Shown here piece after piece: positions 46,060-57,629 of a stretch of DNA of 64,000 nt (within the stretch, counting starts at the first letter, position 1; the number at the start of each line of letters is the position of its first letter). Location of the stretch: NCBI GenBank assembly GCA_951804985.1, contig OX638131.1, forward strand, positions 53,255,078-53,319,077, read 5' to 3'. Source of the DNA: Dryomyza anilis (Eukaryota > Arthropoda > Insecta > Diptera > Dryomyzidae). The position numbers and the translations under genes are program-made. The notes beneath the pieces are model-generated. The model did no database searches. It saw nothing but the letters and a program-made list of their open reading frames with translations, and had not been told where the DNA came from.

Positions 46060-47640
46060 GGACCTTACAACCGTGGGTAGGTTTTGGCCGCAGAGATGAA
46101 GCCGCGCCAGTCGAATATGCTTTGCGCGCGCTGACGCCAGTTAGAAATACCAAGCGTTGCCAGGTTATCCTCAACTTTGTCTTTCCAACGCAGATTTGTT
46201 TTCATCCATTCGTTCGACATGACCTAGCCAGCGAAGCCGCTGGATCTTGATGCGCTTGACTATGTCAATGTCGTCGAATAACTCATATAGCTCGTGGTTC
46301 ATCCTGATTCGATACTCGTTAGCAAAGCAGATATGGCCAAAGATTTTTCGGAGAATCTTTCTCTCGAACTCTCCCAGTACTTTCTCATCGATGGAGGCCA
46401 GCGTCCATGTTTATGCACCATAAAGTAGGACGGGCATGAAGAGTGACTTGTAGAGCGTTATTTTTGTACGGCGAGAGAGGGCTCTGCTTCTCAATTGCCT
46501 ACTGAGCCCAATGTAGCACCTGGTGGCAAGAGTTATTCTCCGTTTGATCTCCAGGCTGACGTCGCTGTTACTGTTTACGCTGGATCCCAGATAGATGAAG
46601 AGTTTCACAATGTCGAACTTGTGGGTGTCAAAATCAGATTTTTGTCCAAGACGCACGGACTCTTTTTTGCTTGTTGGCACAAGGACCTTTTCTTGTCCTC
46701 GTTCACAACTAGACCCATTCGACGCGACTCTTTCTCCAATCTGGAGAATGCCGCGCTGACTGCTCGTGTGCTCCTGCCAATGATATAAATATCGTCGGCA
46801 TATGCGAGCAGCATGACACTTTTGTTGAGGATAGTGCCGCTTTGACGGAGTTCGGCAGCTCGAACTATTTTCTCCATCAATAAGTTAAAAAAGTCGCACG
46901 ATAGGGAGTCACCCTGTCTGAAACCTCGTTCGGTATGAAATGGCTCGGAGAGGTCTTTTCCTATTCTCACTGAGCAACGTGTGTTGCTCAGGGTCATCCT
47001 GCAAAGCCTTATAAGTTTCGCAGGTATACCGAACTCAGACATTGCGGCGTATAATCGTTCCCTTATCGGAGTGTCGAAGGCGGCTTTATAGTCGATTAAT
47101 AGGTGGTAGGTGTCGATCTGTTTTTCTAGGGTCTTTTCCTGGATTAGGCGTAATGTGAAAATCTGGTCTATGGTGGACTTTCCAGGTCTGAAGCCGCACT
47201 GATAAGGTCCAATCAGTCTGTTGACGATGGGCTTCAGTCTTTCACATAATACGCTCGATAGAACCTTGTATGCGATATTGAGTAGGCTGATCCCACGGTA
47301 GTTGGCGCAGATAGTGGGATCCCCTTTCTTAAGGATTGGGCAGAGTACACTGAGGTTCCAGTCACTTGGCATGCTTTCATCCGACCATATTCTGCTTACG
47401 AGCTCGTGCATGCTCTCTATTAGCTCTTCGGCTCCGGTCTTAAACAATTCAGCAGGCAGGCCATCAGCACCTGCGGCTTTGTTGTTTTTCAGCCAAGCAA
47501 TGGCTGTTCTGACCTCGTCATGGTCGGGTGGCGGAATCTCAACGTCGTCATCAAGTACTGGGGTTGCCGGGTTTGCTTCTCTATCAGTGGAATTGCGGTC
47601 ATCATCACCGGTCAGCAGTTTAGAGAAGTGATGCCTCCAT
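46060..47640 (-). pseudogene. LINE reverse transcriptase and C-terminus
   Basis: The segment 46605-47447 is open and has NYRGISLLNIAYKVLS, CGFRPGKSTIDQ and YADDIYIIGRS. A frameshift near 46690 leads into GSSVNSNSDVSLEIKRRITL (46411-46680), which ends in a stop after VLLYGA, followed by remnants of the rest. Conserved motifs, including the YADD catalytic box, are present, but the frame is broken in at least two places. Confidence 0.85.
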
Positions 47641-47944
47641 ATTTACAGTGTGCTCTGGATATCTGTCACTAGATTTCCGTTCTCATCTTTACAGGAAGAG
47701 GCTCCGGATTTTGAACCTCCGGCTAGGAGTCTTATTTTCTCGAAGAATTTTCGAGCCTCATTTCTGTCTCCATGCATCTCAATCTCCTCACACTCTTTCT
47801 GCCTCGCTTTTTTTACGCCTGAAAGGACGTCTCTCTTCCCTCCCCTTCTCTTTGTATCGCTCCTTCGCAGCTCGCGTAGCTACTGACTGCAGGGTGGATT
47901 TGTACGCAGCGTCTTTCTCTGCAGTGGCATCGCGACACTCTTGG

Positions 47945-48930
47945 TCATACCACTGATTTCTCAGGGGGCGTTGGAATCCAAGCACCTCTTCGGCAGCCGT
48001 ACGCATAGAGCAGGAGATATGGTTCCACTGCGCGCGAGAGGAAGAGTGCTTTGTCTAAGCAGGTGTGGGAGTCGAGTGGAAAAGGCTTGCGTTGTCTGTT
48101 GCGATTGCAGCTTTCCGACGTCTCCTTTATCTGCGTTTGGTTCCGTACTTTCTTCGCAGCGCTTAAGCGCGTGCGGACCTTGACTGCTACAAGGTAGTGA
48201 TCCGAGTCCATATTGGCACCTCGGATAGTGCGTACGTCCATCACGCTCGAAGCGTGCCTTCCGTCAATCACAACGTGATCAATTTGGTTTCGAGTTTTTT
48301 GATCGGGCGACAACCATGTGGCCTTGTGCATATCGAAATGTTCGAATATAGTGCTAATAACTACCATGTTTTGTGCTGCGGCGAAGTGGATTAGCTTCGT
48401 TCCGTTATCGGAAGTGTTGGCATGGAGGCTAAATTTTCCGATTGTGGGACAATAGATGGCTTCTCTGCCCACCTTGGCGTTAAAATCGCCTAGCACGATT
48501 TTGATATCGTGGCGGGGGCAGCGCTTGTATGCGTTGTCTAGACGCTCGTAGAAGCGCTCTTATGTCTCGTCATCTTTCTCGTTCGTCGGAGCGTGTGCAC
48601 AAATTAGGCTGATATGGGAGTATTTAGCCTTGATGCGGATTGTTGCCAGCCTTTCGTCCACGGGCGTGAACCTAGAGACAAGGTGGCGGAGTCTCTTGCC
48701 GACTACAAATCCACATCCAAATTAGTGTCTCTCCGCATGGCAGCTATAGTAGATATCACAGGACGCTTGTTTCGAACAGCCCTGTCCCGTCCATCGCATC
48801 TCCTGGATAGTCAGTCAGGTGATGTCAGCCTTATATTTTTCGAGGACATCTGGATAGAGGCACCTTCCCTATAAAGGGTCCGGACATTCCAGGTGCATAT
48901 CCGTAAATCATGGTCCTTAAAACGTTTGCG
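47945..48930 (-). pseudogene. LINE endonuclease domain
   Basis: From the start: TIQEMRW near 48815, GCGFVVGKRLRH near 48700, the ISLICAHAPTNEKDDET segment near 48590, then an open stretch with VLGDFNAKVG (48460-48500), QIDHVVIDGR and DSDHYLV. These match the sites of apurinic-type endonucleases (the catalytic N of GDFN and H of SDH). Stops near 48558 and 48770 break it. The enzyme would nick target DNA for target-primed reverse transcription. Confidence 0.82.
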
Positions 48931-49133
48931 TGGGACGTCAACGTTGTAATCGGTCGTTATCCGAGGCTATTTTTTTGTATTCATTGGGCGCATAGGTTTC
49001 TTCCGTGGTGGGACCCAAACCCAACGCACGAACCCTCACTCTGAGGGAGATGCTCGCCACTCACTTTAGCCGACTTCTACACCGGGTGGTGTAGAGCGCC
49101 GTTTCCAGGGACTTCCACCGAAGTGGGGGTGTC

Positions 49134-50430
49134 ACCATTTGACAATTTGCAAATTCGACAGAAAAAATTCGACTCAAAAAATATAAATTTTATCGACAAA
49201 AATTTAAATCTAAGATGCATTTAAGAAATTGATTCACAGTCTGTGATATTCCAAAGCCTGCACTTTTTTAAAGAAAACGACGTAAAAATAAATCTATGGA
49301 TACATTTAGAAGTAAGTAAAAATGCATATAAAAAATTGGTGTAAACTAAAAAAAATCCCATTTTGTGTATATATAGCCTACACCCATGGCGCATCTTAGA
49401 AGGTGTGACCGGTGTGAAAAGTATATATTTTATTGATCAGCATCACTTTTCGAGTAGATTTAAAAATTGCCGTCTGTCTGTCTGCCTATACAGGATAACT
49501 TGATAAACACTATTTCGAATGCGATGAAATTTAATTTCAATATATTTTAGTAGAAAAGTAATTTGAAGTTCAAAAATGAGTCAAATTAGTTAACGTACTC
49601 AACTGCATTTCATACAAGATATGGGTTTACTTTTCAGGATCCCATATCTCGTAAAGTATTCGAGATAAAGTTATAAAAATAAAATTAGTTAAAAACAATC
49701 ATCTATTAATACGTGCTCAAAAAATTGGCGTGATTGGCCCATATTTTTTCTATTTATGCCTATTTATATATCAATCAATTATATTGCTTTCACATAATTT
49801 ATTTTTTTCGCAAATGTTACCCATACATTTTTGTCATTGATAGCTCAATTTCTTTACGGGTAGACTAATTTTGGAATATTACAAACTGTGTATCATCTTA
49901 TTTTCTCGATTTTTTACAATTTTTTAAATTTATTTTTTAATTAAAATTTTTGTTGAAAAAATACTTTTTGCAAGTTCTCTTAAACTAGTAAATGAATTTA
50001 AAAATGTCTTAAAATTTTATTGGATGTTTAAATACCTTTCATTTGATATAACTATTGATCATGTGAGTTAATTGGAACGTGAGATATTTACAAATATATG
50101 TACCCCCTCGGTTCAAAAGTTATTGGCCGATATTTTGCAAAACTATACAAAGAAACTTTTTTAAACCATATTTTTGGAATCAGGGAGTGATTTTTACATA
50201 ATACAAAAATAGTCGAGAATGCTGCGCAGAATAGCTGTTGTGTACTGTTGTTGTTTTGATTAATTGTAAACATTTTTTTTTTTTGGAATTCTAATTTTTG
50301 TTTTTATTTTTTTATTTTCGTATTTTTATAAATTTCGAAAGTGTTTATAAATATTTGTATGGGAGTAAGACGTGGCAGTTGCCTGATTCGTATCATTTTT
50401 GCAATAAGGGTTGTTTTCATACATAAAACA
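49134..50430. other. Intergenic stretch with a short conserved block
   Basis: No gene. At 49434-49490 TTGATCAGCATCACTTTTCG followed by GAGTAGATTT and GTCTGTCTGTCTGCC resembles the core of the ACCCTA-type repeats. The rest is AT-rich and unassigned. Confidence 0.45.
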
Positions 50431-51330
50431 CAGAATTCGGAAAATCAAATAAATGAATACTCATAATGCCTCACTCATGCGTAATCCGCATAAGTGAGAA
50501 TGCACATATTTAATTTTACTACACACGACATGAGTGAGTAAGAGAACAAATCCGACTTACTCCCTACTCATAAATGGATAATCAGCGGAGAGTAAAATTT
50601 CACTACTCGTGACTGCTGTCTTCACCAGTGTTCACACTTTTCACCAATGCAAATAGAGTAGATTTGAAAAATTTGGGGAATAGAAATGAGTAAAAGGGAG
50701 TGGAATTGCAAATATTGCAAAATAGAGTAGATTTGATGTAAAAGGAGTAGAATATTAAATATAGGAGTCAATATGATGAAAAGGGAGTAGAAATATGCAT
50801 TAGTGTATTAAATTTCATATAAATTAATAGATATGTCAATGTTAGAATTTTTATTCATTCGTAATGTTATGTATTTTCTATAATGCTGATGTATACAGGA
50901 TGGTCTTTTCTAGAGTTGGGGTGTACCCAATGAAATGTTTTAAAATTTTCATTTAAAAAAGTTATACAAGCGTAGATTTAGTTATAACTTCTACAATTTA
51001 AAGACCATGGCAAAAATATTAGATTTATTTCACAGATAATTTATCATAATTATTAGGAAAATTATAATATTGACAATTTATTTAGGGCGCAAGAAATTGT
51101 TCTCATCAAATTACAAAAAAATTAATTTTTAGAAAGGAGTAGAAAATGCTACTACCGGAGTAGAGGAGTTGATTTTAAAAATACAAATTAAATGAAGTAG
51201 ATCTACTCCGATCGGAGTAGAATGAGAACACTGGTTTTCACCTCATTTATTTTTCTCCTCACGAGGGAGTAGCATTGCGCATTTTCTCCTTTTGTCATAC
51301 ACTCTTAGAGTGTATGACAAAACAGAACGG
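50431..51330. mobile_element. ACTCAT-rich element carrying a nested hAT MITE (limits uncertain)
   Basis: It starts CAGAATTCGG like the CAGAGTTCGG end of the element at 60055-60282, and is rich in ACTCAT/ATGAGT motifs. Its sequence is interrupted at 50626 by a hAT MITE and resumes at 51234. The right end was not fixed. Confidence 0.5.
50626..51233. mobile_element. Non-autonomous hAT element, 608 bp
   Basis: The ends are CAGTGTTC and GAACACTG, flanked by GTCTTCAC (50618-50625) and GTTTTCAC (51234-51241), an 8-bp duplication with one mismatch. Units like GGAGTAGA recur throughout. No transposase. Confidence 0.83.
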
Positions 51331-51786
51331 GTAGTTAATTAAGGTTAAATATTATTAGAAAACTTTGTATCATCCCAACGGGAAGGATTCAGCAAATGTG
51401 AAAAAAATTCTGTACACAAAATGAAAAAGTTCACAACTGTTCAACGAATGTCCGCAAACATGAATGTACATCTTGGGAGATGTCATTTCAATTGCACACA
51501 AATGAAATTCATATTCACCAACAATCCGACCCTTGCATATTAATTTTATTTAATATACGCAAGTTTTCTTTTCTGTAATTTTCTAAAATGGCGCAGACAA
51601 GAGTGTTTGCGTCAGCTAATGATCTTGTTACACATATATGTGTGTGCGCTAGACGTCATTTTTACACACTTTAATGTGTTTATATACAAAACATTGCAGA
51701 ATCTGTAAATTTACCATTTTAAAAGTTTTCAGTTTTCGATTCAACTCAAAACAAAATAATATATTTTTCAAAAAAAAAAAAAAACA

Positions 51787-52608
51787 CGTCAGATGTTTAT
51801 TTTTACTGACGTAGGAGGTTGGTACAACAAGAATGGGATTGTGCTAACCTCCTAGTCAGCATGAGGTTGTGCCAACCTCCAAAGTCAGCAAGCATGCCAA
51901 AACCTCCAATTGAAATTTTATTTTAAGACATTTTTTTATATATAAATCTTATTTATGTAAAGTTTTCTATAGGTATGTATTTTTAATGCGTAATAATGTC
52001 ACGCACACAATTTAAAAAAATATATCTCATAATTCCTATTCCCTGAAAAATAAAAACAGTATGAAGACACATTTAATATTTTATTTCATCATAATTAAGC
52101 AAAATAAAAAACTATTTATAATGCCACATATGGTCAAATAATTTTATATTTTTATTATATTTCACTAGCTAAACAGCATTCATTCATTATTTTATTAATA
52201 TTCATGTATTTATTTCGTATTTTCACTTAATTAATGAATTTCATATTTTTTGCCACTTGCGAAAATTTTTGACGTTTATTTATTTCTCCATGTATCCATA
52301 ATATTGGGAAAGAAACTGGCAACCGAACTGCTGATAGACATGAGGTTGCCGTTTGTCATTTATTTTGTTGATACAATAACGTACTCAGTTGCCGTAACAA
52401 ATGCACAAACGTCAAATTTTGGCAGAATAAAAAATGCAATCATGAGGTTACGACAACCGAAGATGCAGTTTCGCGGACTAACATTTCGGTTAGAGTAAAA
52501 AATGGTACGTTCATTTTAATTACATGAGGTTACAACAAATGTATTTCGGTAGCAACACTGAAACGTTGGTTCAATTAACTTCATGCCAAAAGAGGATTTT
52601 TCTGTGTG
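51787..52608. mobile_element. MITE-like element with AACCTC/GAGGTT subterminal motifs
   Basis: The right end reads CAAAAGAGGATTTTTCTGTGTG and recurs inverted at 62122-62215. Copies of GAGGTT and AACCTC occur near both ends (51800-51910 and 52340-52530). The left terminus starts around an A-run and has no clear match to the right one. No protein supported. Confidence 0.55.
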
Positions 52609-53101
52609 TTTTTATTTAAGTTAAAGTAGTATAGTATATGAAAAACCAAACATACACACAGCTCAGCAGAGGATTGAATCTTTTTTTGGATTTAATTCAT
52701 TTGCAAATCCACTGAAATGATTCAATTCTTTTACCTATTCATTTACCTGATTTAAAAAAACCAAATCAAAAATCTTTTTAAAGAAATAGATTGAAATCAT
52801 TTTTCAATTCATTTGTTAATATATTATTAGATTTAAATCAATAAATGTAACTTTTTTTTTAATCTTTCTTAAATCATTTACATATTGAATCATCTCAAGT
52901 TGCAATAACCTTTCAAATCATTGGATTGCTGGAAATAGTAAGAAAAATCTTTGAATAAAATCACAAAATTTTGCAATCAGTTTTAATTTAGTGATTTAAA
53001 TCATCTGCTTATTTTAGCCTTAAGATTGAATCACAAAAAACCTGCAATCAGTTTTCAAGTCAAATGATTAAATTTCAAAAATATAAAATTATTTGTCAAA
53101 T
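52609..53101. repeat. AAATCATTT/ATTGAATC-rich degenerate repeat
   Basis: No gene. Variants of AAATCATTT, TTGAATC and TTCAATTC recur at short intervals through the stretch, which may begin at CAGAGGATTGAATC (52666). It looks like a degenerate simple repeat or MITE. Confidence 0.45.
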
Positions 53102-54376
53102 CATTTACTTGTCAATTTTTTTTTTTACAAATTAACCAACGCTCAGGGGATGCCCCCTATTCATGCAATGCACAGTGTTGATTGTAAAAAGGGATGATAT
53201 GTTAAATGGAGGGGGGAAAGATGGAGTAGTGTCGGTAAATGTTTGTTTTGAACTTGCCAATATCAAAAATGTCGGGAAAAAAGGACGCAGGGAGATTGTT
53301 CCACAAACGTGTCGTGCGACTGAAGAACGAATTCTCTCTATAATGAGTGGTTCTGTTGAGAGTCGAGTGGACCACGAAGGGGTGGGCTTGGTTTGATGCC
53401 CAAGTAGAACGAGAAAACGGGCTTCCACACCCAACAGTCCTTCGTTGCTCAAGAGAACCAATAGACGATGATATATTTTCATCCCCTATTAAAAATATCG
53501 CACGTTGTTGAATTTGGTCCAGGAACTCCAAGGAGGATTTTGACGCTCCTGCTCAAATGGCCGTATATAGGTAGTGTAGACAGTGCGTATGTCAGCAGGA
53601 GTGAAGTATGTTTTACACCGTTTTAAAAAACCGGTGTAAAACATACTTGGCCGCTTCTTTAGACACATTAAATATGTGATCATTCCAACGGAGATCATAT
53701 TGAATTGATATGCCCAGAACGTCAAGAGCAGCTGACTACGCAATATCCACAGCACCCATATTGAGGAATGGGAGGGGTGAATCCATTATTTTATGAGATA
53801 ACAGACAACATTGGGTCTATCTGGCATTAAAATCTACTCTATTTGCAACACCCCACTCGGAGATTGATTTAAGGTCATTATTGAGTGTATCATTCATAGT
53901 GCGTCTTTTACTCTCAATCTCCAAAGAGTTTGGGCGCTTGTTGAACTTGTATTAATGACAAATGTTACTGTCATCTGCAAAGGAATGAATTGGGTCTGGG
54001 TCAATGACAGAAGGTCATACCTGCGGAACTCCAGAATTGATGGAATGTTGTTTTGAGAACACACCATCCATCGCAACTCGTATAGAATGACTCTGTAGAA
54101 AACTCGATATCCATCGAGTAAAAGATTCACCGACACCAAATGCAATTAGCTTTGAAACGAGGGCTTTATGCCACACTCGATCAAAAGCCTTTCATCGAGA
54201 TCAACAGTCTTACTGCCATCAAGTCACCTGTGGATCTGGCCCTACGGAAACCATATTGGCGGTCACTGAGCAATTCTTTGTGATCAAGATAGTTCACAAG
54301 GTGGAAGTTAATTACGCTCTCCATTACTTTAATATTTGCTTAACTAATTCATTACAAAATTTCTTATGTGTGCTAA
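53102..54376 (-). pseudogene. Jockey-like LINE relic, reverse transcriptase 3' part
   Basis: Minus strand: DRQYGFRRARSTGDLM near 54270-54220, a palm region with IRVAMDGVFSKQHS near 54080-54040, and the C-terminal segment 53202-53531 with EFLDQIQQRAIFLIGDENI and FSRTTRLWNNLPASFFP, typical of Jockey-group C-termini. A gap with deletion lies near 54015-53970 where the YADD box would be. The upstream half of the protein lies at 55743-56095, beyond the inserted LTR element. Confidence 0.8.
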
Positions 54377-54517
54377 TGTGTGTGTGTCTTCTATTGCGGT
54401 CGCAACCAAACTGGTTTTACAAAAGATCGCGTAATCGAAAAATGAAGAACATATATCATGTAAAGAGAAATAGAAAGAAACGTGAGACATGTCAAGTGTT
54501 GCTGAGCATACACAACA

Positions 54518-54821
54518 CCCCTTAACACCCAACAGAAGTGTATAACTCTGAAGGCCTTTTAGTTCGTGTGGAAGGACGAGGTGTAGACCTCTCTTCAGCA
54601 GAAGAAGAATCTGGAACTTGCGGATTGAACAGACTAGACGATGTATTTTCAGATGGTGAATTTACTGCAGGTGGACTGCTGGTTGGTAATTATTTTTCAT
54701 TATTATCTAATTCAGACGCAAACTCAACATGTTTCAGACGCAAACTCAACATGCTTATTCAAATCTATACATTCATCGGCGTGCCGACTACGAATTTGAT
54801 CCACGTGACGCTTGATGATTC
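54518..54821 (-). other. 3' region of the deleted LTR element
   Basis: Sequence between the integrase fragment and the 3' LTR. It contains a 21-base direct repeat near 54716-54755 (CAGACGCAAACTCAACATG) and the purine tract. No separate gene was recognised. Confidence 0.5.
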
Positions 54822-55115
54822 TTAAATTTTTGCGTTCACCGTATACGAAACTGGCCCGGTTGAATCACAAATGGTTGCTTCAATCCATTTGGGACCGGAG
54901 GAATAATTTAGTATCCAAACTAAATCACCTTTGTAGAATGATCTTGAAATTAGAGGCTCGTCTATATTAATATTTAATTCATTTGGGTGAATTTTGTCGA
55001 AAAATGTCTTAAGCTGACGGTTAAACATTAACTCGGCAGGCGAGCGACCAGTGGAAGTATGCGATATTATATGATTATTGATGATAAAACGGGGCAATTC
55101 TAAATCGAGATCCAC
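54822..55115 (-). pseudogene. pol: Integrase C-terminal fragment of the deleted LTR element
   Basis: Reads HTSTGRSPAELMFNRQLKTF and a KGDLVWILNYSSGPKW segment, the usual end of gypsy integrase (target-site and GPY-like region). The catalytic core is not present. Confidence 0.75.
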
Positions 55116-55378
55116 CTCATCGACATTTCGACAACATTTTTAAAAGCTGCCTCTGCAGTGCCCGCACGATCAATCACTTTTTGCAATTGAAGATCGGGTT
55201 CAGCTAACAGATTTCGTTGCAGAGTTTCATCCCACAGGCCACAAACTAATCGATCCCGTAACATGCGATTTAATGCGCTTCCAAATTTACAATCAATGGC
55301 ACGTTTTCGCAAAGCTGCCACTAGTCGGCAAATCCCTGTTTCAGTTTTACAGTCTCCACCGGATTCATAGGCATTCAA
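55100..55378 (-). pseudogene. gag: Gag fragment of the deleted LTR element
   Basis: About 92 residues with LNRMLRDRLVCGLWDETLQR and LLAEPDLQLQKVIDRA, matching a Gag region common to gypsy-like elements of arthropods. The protein is cut at both ends and the next frame (54822-55115) is integrase, so a large internal deletion joins the two near 55110. Confidence 0.7.
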
Positions 55379-55601
55379 TTGTTGTGCAATAATTTATACA
55401 AAAGAACACGTGCACGCAAAAAATAATTGAGTTTGCTTTGTCTCTTTTGTGCGATACACGGTGAGGGAAACAAATAACGGTTTTTTTTGTTTTTTATTTG
55501 CGTCAATTAAAAGTGAAGCAAATATTAATGATTATTAATCAAAATCTTACCGAAAAAAATCTCAAATTATTTAATTTCAAAATTACTTATTAACTAACTA
55601 A
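55379..55601 (-). other. 5' leader of the deleted LTR element
   Basis: AT-rich leader between the 5' LTR and gag on the minus strand. The base directly after the LTR does not resemble a known tRNA primer site. Confidence 0.45.
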
Positions 55602-55742
55602 TGTGTGTGTGTATTCTATTGCGGTCGCAACCCAACTGGTTTTACAAAAGATCGCGTAATCGAAAAATGAAGAACATATATCATCTAAAGAGAAATAGAA
55701 AGAAACGTGAGACATGTCAAGTGCTGCTGAGCATACACAACA

Positions 55743-56095
55743 ATTACCTTGGAGAGTGCAGAGCATATTGCAATGAGTCGGTAATTGGCTGGGTTCGTAG
55801 CCTCGCCCTTTTTCGGGACTGGCTGGACATTGGCAACCTTCCAACAAGATGGAAAAACTCCTGTCGTGTAGGAGATGTTGAAAAGGTTACGCAACGGTCA
55901 AGCCATCGTTGACGCGCACTTCTTCAACACATGGGCAGATATGCCATCTGGCCCAGAGGCTTTGTTATTGTTGAGGTTTGCTAAAACCTTTTTAACTGCT
56001 CGAGTTCGAAAATGAATTTCCGGCATTGCAGAAGAAACAAAATCGACGACGGGTAGTGGTTGATTACTATCTGGGAGCTACTCAGTAAAAAGTAG
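55743..56095 (-). pseudogene. Jockey-like LINE relic, reverse transcriptase 5' part
   Basis: Minus strand: VLANLNNNKASGPDGISAHV near 55990-55930, then, after a stop, LRNLFNISYTTGVFPSCWKV and VPKKGEATNPANYRLIAI down to the LTR boundary. These are the first reverse transcriptase motifs. It joins the 53102-54376 segment if the LTR element is removed. Confidence 0.8.
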
Positions 56096-56104
56096 GAAAC
56101 AAAA

Positions 56105-56626
56105 TCAATTATATCATTTTACACAACATTTCAAAAATACCACAGATGGGAAGATTCCAACAGAAATGGTAACAATGATCTTACACTTTGCAAGCATGTA
56201 CAGTGAGTAGATCAACGCATTCTCTTTCTCCTTAAACAAATATGAGTTAACGAAAAGTAATAATAAATGGAATTCTAATCAATAGAAAATTTTGCTGCCT
56301 GTTCTTTGAGGGATAAGTGCAAGAGTAAAAACATATTAAATTCTATGTTTTCTTGTTCCGGTCCCACAATTATATCATTTTACACAACATTTCAAAAATA
56401 CCACAGATGGGAAGATTCCAACAGAAATGGTAACAATGATCTTACACTTTGCAAGCATGTACAGTGAGTAGATCAACGAATTCTCCTTCTCCTTGAACAA
56501 ATATGAGTTGACGAAAAGTAATAATAAATGGAATTCTAATCAATAGAAAATTTTGCTGCCTGTTCTTTGAGGGATAAGTGCAAGAGTCAAAACATATTAA
56601 ATTCTATGTTTTCTTGTTCCGGTCCC
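56105..56626 (+). repeat. Two 262-bp direct tandem repeats upstream of a LINE
   Basis: The unit starts AATTATATCATTTTACAC and ends TGTTTTCTTGTTCCGGTCCC; the second copy follows at about 56368. The two differ at about six positions. They stand directly before the plus-strand LINE and may be its repeated 5' promoter region. Confidence 0.85.
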
Positions 56627-56960
56627 TGCGGATAGCTTTATTATGCTCCATGTGCCAATATTTCTATGGCGTGTACAGAATTTTGAAGTTCAGTGCACTC
56701 AGGTTTGCAATGGTAATGTCCTACTTGCAGACCTCTCTCTCCATCAGTTCTTTTTTGTTAAAACTAAAAACTATGGAGATAGGCTAAATACTTTAAACAT
56801 CAATTATACAGAAATTTTAAATTCATTAAATGATTTTAATTCATTTGTACATGCAAGTGATACTGAGCATTTGGCGGATTGTATTAATAATCATACAGAA
56901 TTATCTTTTTAAAAACAAATAATCTAGTACCTGCTGAGACCTACATACCATGTAAGAAAA

Positions 56961-57629
56961 TTGGTAACAGGCCATCTTTTGCATCATTCACTGTATCAAT
57001 CGCTACAGAATATGCTGCGGATGTTATTCGCTCAAATCTTTGGGGAGACAATATTTTTGTTTCCGAATTCAAACAAAAAAAAGTCAACAAACCAACGAAA
57101 ACTGCACACCAAAATTCAAAAAACTAGAGCGAATCACCCTTTACTATCAAAACGTAAGGGTTTGCGCTCAAAGACTCGAGATATTTTTTTAGCTACTCAA
57201 ACTTTTGAATATGATCTCATTGCATTAACTGAGACTTGGTTAAATAATAGCAATTTCAGTATTGAAATATTTGATAATAGTTTCAATATCTTTAGAAAAG
57301 ATCGGTTTGAGTGTGAAAATTCTCCAGTCGGTGGTGGTGTTTTAATTGCAGTCAAGAATATTTTTATAAAATCCTTAGTAGAAATACCTGTTGCTTCTAC
57401 ATTAGAGCTTATTTGTGTACAGATTGTATTACACAATTCTTGTGTATATATCTTAAATGCATATATTCCTCCTAAAAGTAATGTTGAAGCCTTTGAGACT
57501 TTATCGAAGTCAGTTTATTTTGTACTAGATTTACTTAATAGTTCTGACGATATTTTAATGATGGGAGATTTTAATCTACCTGATTTAAAAAGGGATAGAT
57601 CTGACGATGATACATATTACTGCATCTAA
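56961..57629 (+). pseudogene. LINE endonuclease domain
   Basis: Open for 222 residues. Motifs: LIALTETWLN (the catalytic E), GGGVLIAVKN, ILNAYIPPKSN and MMGDFNLPDLK (the N of GDFN). A frameshift near 57615 separates it from the rest of the protein (57607 onward). The segment before about 57120 is unusual and is not clearly part of the domain. Confidence 0.82.

Larger units (their letters stand above)
46041..49133 (-). mobile_element. RTE-like LINE with 5' leader and (TAAG)n tail
   Basis: Minus-strand order: a leader from 49133 with CTTCGGTGGAAGTCCCTGG and GGCGCTCTACACCACCC, an apurinic-type endonuclease, a linker, reverse transcriptase, and a C-terminus ending in TTAAGTAAGTAAGT. Such TAAG tails are used by RTE-related LINEs. 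Many database proteins of this group carry the name craniofacial development protein 2-like. GC content is clearly higher than its surroundings. The element is near full length but carries several frameshifts and stops. Confidence 0.85.
54377..55742 (-). mobile_element. Internally deleted LTR retrotransposon in the LINE relic
   Basis: Two 141-bp direct repeats (54377-54517 and 55602-55742) start TGTTGTGTATGCTCAGC and end ACACACACA on the minus strand. A purine tract TTAAGGGG lies immediately before the 3' LTR start. Between them are a Gag fragment and an integrase C-terminus; protease, reverse transcriptase and most of integrase are missing. No standard primer site or clean target duplication was seen. 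It would need enzymes from another element to move. Confidence 0.8.

Noticed and set aside
46495..48874. Several long plus-strand frames in the GC-richer region
   Set aside because: They are opposite-strand shadows of the minus-strand LINE endonuclease and reverse transcriptase, which have clear motifs.
54377..54517. A 4-bp target duplication for the small LTR element
   Set aside because: The flanks read CTAA and ATTA and do not match, so no duplication is claimed.
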